Below are positions 5,341 through 7,502 of a stretch of DNA of 7,502 nucleotides, one piece after another. The notes beneath the pieces are model-generated. The model saw only the letters and a program-made list of their open reading frames with translations, was not told the origin of the DNA and made no database searches. The translations under genes and the position numbers were made by a program. The stretch's first letter is position 1, and every line of letters begins with the position of its first letter. Origin of the DNA: Thermoplasmata archaeon (GTDB lineage: Archaea; Thermoplasmatota; Penumbrarchaeia; Penumbrarchaeales; EX4484-36); assembly GCA_021160765.1 (NCBI GenBank), contig JAGHBW010000093.1, positions 1 through 7,502 on the forward strand, in the 5' to 3' direction.

Positions 5341-5736
5341 TTGAGCACGAGGAAGTACAAGGACATAAACCTCTACTCCTGCATAGTGCTCAACCTCCTG
5401 GCATCTGCCATAGGGATAGACCTCACCCAGAAGGATTTTGAGAAAAAGGTGGACCGGATACTATCCCAGCCACACGAGGGACTCACGAAGTCGGAGATCA
5501 TGCATGAGATAAGGTCAAATCACAACATGACGGAGAGGATCCTGAAGCACCTTGAGGAAGAGGGTTTCATTGTGATAGAGAGAGGGGAGAAGAGCTACAG
5601 GATTCTCCCCACCAAGAAGGGTCTTCTGCACGTGAGGGAGTTCAACAGGTTCTATGCCAGTATATATTCCAAACAGATAGAGGACCACTACCGGTATGTG
5701 GGCCTGCCATCCTGGTACAGAAAATACAAGGAGTGA
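5341..5736 (+). CDS. Winged-helix DNA-binding protein
   Basis: The protein has 131 residues with a TTG start, supported by GAGGTG 7 bases upstream. The middle fits a winged helix-turn-helix: LTKSEIMHEI (48-57) as the second helix, NMTERILKHLEEEGF (62-76) as recognition helix and following turn, and IVIERGEKSYRILP (77-90) as the beta wing with charged tip. A long C-terminal helix (about 93-113) may dimerise, and the tail ends GLPSWYRK. This resembles the small archaeal wHTH families (HTH_45/PF14947-like or PadR-like), but I cannot place it firmly. It has no ligand-binding domain and no membrane segment. It follows the two-TM gene by 13 bases and is surely cotranscribed, so a regulator acting on this operon or on the divergent surface-protein gene is a reasonable guess. 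Its stop lies one base from the stop of the convergent dehydrogenase gene. Confidence 0.8.
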   Translation: MSTRKYKDINLYSCIVLNLLASAIGIDLTQKDFEKKVDRILSQPHEGLTKSEIMHEIRSNHNMTERILKHLEEEGFIVIERGEKSYRILPTKKGLLHVREFNRFYASIYSKQIEDHYRYVGLPSWYRKYKE

Positions 5737-5737
5737 G

Positions 5738-7126
5738 TTAAGGGGTCAGTGAGAATCCCCTCAGTGTGTCCCCTCTTCCCAGAGAGATGTATTTCACTCC
5801 AGCCTCTTCAAACTCCGCCTCCCTTCCCCTGTAAAGAGCCCTCCCATCCAGAAGGTTTGCCCTCCTCATCCATTTCTTAAAGAGTGCGGGGGTGAGGTCC
5901 TTATATACGCTGTGGGCGGTGATAACCACAGCCAGGTCGCTTCCCCTGAGGGCCTCCTCAAGCTCCCTGGTGAAGTACACCCCCTCTATCACATCCCCCT
6001 CTCTAACGTATGGGTCATGTACAGAAATTGATGCACCACTCCACATCATTATTTCTGAGAAGGTCCTTGAGGGGGTGTTCCTTGCATCGTCGCTGTCCTG
6101 GAGAAAGGCGTACCCAAGAACGGCGACCTTTGCACCCTTAATGTCAACCCCCTCCTTCTCAAGAATTGCCTTTGCTAACCTAAAGGTGTGGAGAGGCATG
6201 TAGTCGTTGATCCTGCGGGAGAGGAGCATCAATGGTGCGTCAACCTCATGTCTTCCGAAGGCTCTGGCCCCGTGAATGAGCAGCAGAGAGTCCTTTGGAA
6301 GGCAGTGTCCACCTACGCCTGCCCCGGGGATGTGCATGTTCCTCAGAGGGTTGGCATGTGGCTGAGATGGGTCGTACGGCAGGTTGTTGACGAGCTCCCT
6401 CACCCTGTAGACATCAACGCCAAGCGCCTCGCAGAGGAGGGCCACCTCGTTGGCAAAGGCTATGTTCACATCCCTGTAGGCGTTCTCAACCGTCTTGGCC
6501 ACCTCTGCGGTTAATATGTCTGTCTCCACAACATCCGCTTGAACAATGCTCCTGTAGATCTCCGCTGCCCTCCTTCTTGATTCCTCATCTATTCCCCCCA
6601 CAACCCTCGGGTAGTTTCTCAGGTTGTGGATGAGCCTCCCCACCATCACCCTCTCGTATGAGTACGCTAGATGGAACTCCTCAGGGCATCTGAGCCCTGA
6701 GGCCTCCTCTAAAGCAGGTTTCAGTATTCTCTCAGTGGTCCCCGGGGCCACCGTTGATTCCAGCACAACAAGTGTTCCCCCCTCCAGGTTCTCTCCAACA
6801 CTTTTAGCGGCGGAAAGGAGGTAGGTATAATCGGGGACGCCTTTATCATCCACAGGGGTCTGGACGTTGATGAGAACGGCATAGGACCCCCTAACTGCGG
6901 AGAAATCCGTTGTGGCACGAAAACTGCCCTCCCCAACGGCCCTCTTGAGCATCTCAGGGAGTTGGGGTTCCTCACCCCCTATTGGAAGAACCCCTCTGTT
7001 GAGGCTCTCCACCTTCTCCCTGATCACATCAATTCCTGTAACATTCCACTTCCCCGTAAGGGCCAGGGAGACCGCAATGGGTATTCCCACATACCCCATC
7101 CCTACAACTGCTATATTCTTCTTCAC
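5738..7126 (-). CDS. Nucleotide-sugar dehydrogenase, UDP-ManNAc / UDP-GlcNAc 6-dehydrogenase type
   Basis: The protein has 462 residues, a little longer than the usual ~430. It starts at GTG 7126; an upstream in-frame extension would run into the previous gene. Visible motifs: NAD-binding VVGMGYVGIPIA (7-18); ESTVAPGTT (123-131); SYERVMVGRLIHN (156-168); EVAKTVENAYRDVNIAFANE (208-227) with the catalytic-region Lys211 and Asn215; GAGVGGHCLPKDS (268-280) with nucleophile Cys275; RINDYMP (305-311); and the C-terminal domain with LGYAFLQDSDDARNTPSRTF (337-356). The enzyme oxidises C6 of a UDP-sugar twice with NAD to the uronate in the cytoplasm. The family includes WecC, WbpA/WbpO and UGD; the RxNDxMP and DSDDxRNTPS signatures favour the UDP-N-acetylhexosamine group, but the substrate is not proven. 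The product would feed surface glycan or N-glycan synthesis. The gene lies 23 bases behind the coiled-coil gene. Confidence 0.92.
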   Translation of the reverse strand: MKKNIAVVGMGYVGIPIAVSLALTGKWNVTGIDVIREKVESLNRGVLPIGGEEPQLPEMLKRAVGEGSFRATTDFSAVRGSYAVLINVQTPVDDKGVPDYTYLLSAAKSVGENLEGGTLVVLESTVAPGTTERILKPALEEASGLRCPEEFHLAYSYERVMVGRLIHNLRNYPRVVGGIDEESRRRAAEIYRSIVQADVVETDILTAEVAKTVENAYRDVNIAFANEVALLCEALGVDVYRVRELVNNLPYDPSQPHANPLRNMHIPGAGVGGHCLPKDSLLLIHGARAFGRHEVDAPLMLLSRRINDYMPLHTFRLAKAILEKEGVDIKGAKVAVLGYAFLQDSDDARNTPSRTFSEIMMWSGASISVHDPYVREGDVIEGVYFTRELEEALRGSDLAVVITAHSVYKDLTPALFKKWMRRANLLDGRALYRGREAEFEEAGVKYISLGRGDTLRGFSLTP

Positions 7127-7140
7127 AGGGGGTGCCCCCC
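7127..7140 (-). promoter_or_regulatory. G/C-run hairpin just before the dehydrogenase start
   Basis: On the minus strand GGGGGGCACCCCCT directly precedes the GTG start. Five G-C pairs around a three-base loop would put the only G-rich, ribosome-binding-like bases in a hairpin one base from the start codon. It may restrain translation or couple it to the upstream gene, or have no role. The stem is short, so this is a weak call. Confidence 0.3.
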
Positions 7141-7149
7141 ATAATTGAG

Positions 7150-7502
7150 TTAAATTAAACCTGCCTTCTGAAGGATCATAAGATCCTCAGTTGAGAGCTT
7201 CTCACCCGCCTTGAACTTCTCATATATCTTCTGGGCCTGAGCTTTGAGGTCCAGCTCCTCCTTGGGCCTCTTCCCCCTCCTCTTCTTCTTTATTCCGTAT
7301 AGGATCTTGTCAAGGTCGTGTACCTGGTGGATCAGCTCTATGTGTAGTTTGTGTTCCTCATCTGCCCTCTTCTTCGTCTCCACAAACTTCTCCTGGGCCT
7401 TATCAGCCTCTTTCCTCTTCTCATCCGCCTTTGAGAAGAGCTCGCTCATCTTCTCATGATACCTCTGCGCCTCATCCGCCAGGCGGTTCACCTCTCTGTG
7501 CC
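7150..7502 (-). CDS. COG1340-like archaeal coiled-coil protein, C-terminal part (5' end outside window)
   Basis: The open frame continues upstream of the GTG at 7491 (codons for HRE precede it) to the window edge, so that GTG is almost certainly internal. The visible 117 residues are mostly charged heptad-like helix (residues such as RLADEAQRYHEKMSEL, then KADEKRKEADKAQEKFVE), then a basic hinge (KKKRRGKRPKEE) and a compact tail, IYEKFKAGEKLSTEDLMIL followed by QKAGLI. That tail is the hallmark C-terminus of the ~300-residue archaeal coiled-coil family COG1340, sometimes mislabelled phosphoserine phosphatase. The cellular role of the family is not settled; it is cytosolic and has no enzyme motif here. 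It lies upstream of the dehydrogenase on the same strand (23-base gap) and probably shares its transcript. Confidence 0.82.
   Translation of the reverse strand, partial: HREVNRLADEAQRYHEKMSELFSKADEKRKEADKAQEKFVETKKRADEEHKLHIELIHQVHDLDKILYGIKKKRRGKRPKEELDLKAQAQKIYEKFKAGEKLSTEDLMILQKAGLI

Noticed and set aside
1..7502. CRISPR array, tRNA or rRNA genes
   Set aside because: No regularly spaced DNA repeats with unique spacers beyond the two intergenic copies, and no cloverleaf or conserved rRNA segment seen on either strand.

Overview
The window looks like part of an archaeal, probably euryarchaeal and thermophile-like, chromosome. Starts are preceded by GGAGGTGA-type ribosome binding sites or by TATA boxes at archaeal spacing, and AGG/AGA are common Arg codons. 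The gene families (a CxxC-type DUF89 phosphatase, a COG1340-like coiled-coil protein, a nucleotide-sugar dehydrogenase of the UDP-ManNAc dehydrogenase type) are typical of archaea. No lineage marker is present, so I do not name a genus. I see no tRNA, rRNA, CRISPR array or intact insertion sequence.

Layout. (1) 1-251, minus: the 5' part of a secreted surface protein with a signal peptide and a carboxypeptidase-regulatory-like beta domain; it runs off the left edge. (2) 252-631: AT-rich divergent intergenic region with a 13-bp inverted repeat, two related ~55-bp direct repeats and a leader hairpin. (3) 632-1237, plus: unrecognised protein whose C-terminal third resembles the N-terminal part of IS5/IS1182-type transposases; the catalytic domain is absent. 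(4) 1298-2185, plus: DUF89 damage-control phosphatase. (5) 2182-4347, minus: a 721-residue, Cys-free, membrane-anchored surface protein carrying eleven calcium-loop motifs and 20 N-glycosylation sequons. (6) 4348-4493: divergent promoter region with a TATA box for each side. (7) 4494-5327 and 5341-5736, plus: a two-gene operon of a two-TM protein with a nuclease-like D...ExK pattern and a winged-helix protein. (8) 5738-7126 and 7150-7502, minus: a nucleotide-sugar dehydrogenase and, upstream of it, the C-terminal part of a coiled-coil protein that runs off the right edge.

The most unusual element is the surface protein. Seven calcium loops near its C-terminus recur at exactly 21 residues (D574, D595, D616, D637, D658, D679, D700). 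An earlier block has four loops at 41, 40 and 40 residues, and loop-less beta-rich sequence lies between. All 20 sequons fall outside the N-terminal anchor and stalk. It is transcribed divergently from the two-TM/winged-helix operon, and the nearby dehydrogenase could make an acidic sugar for glycan decoration. That link between surface protein, membrane sensor or effector, regulator and glycan supply is inference from arrangement and motifs, not something the sequence proves.
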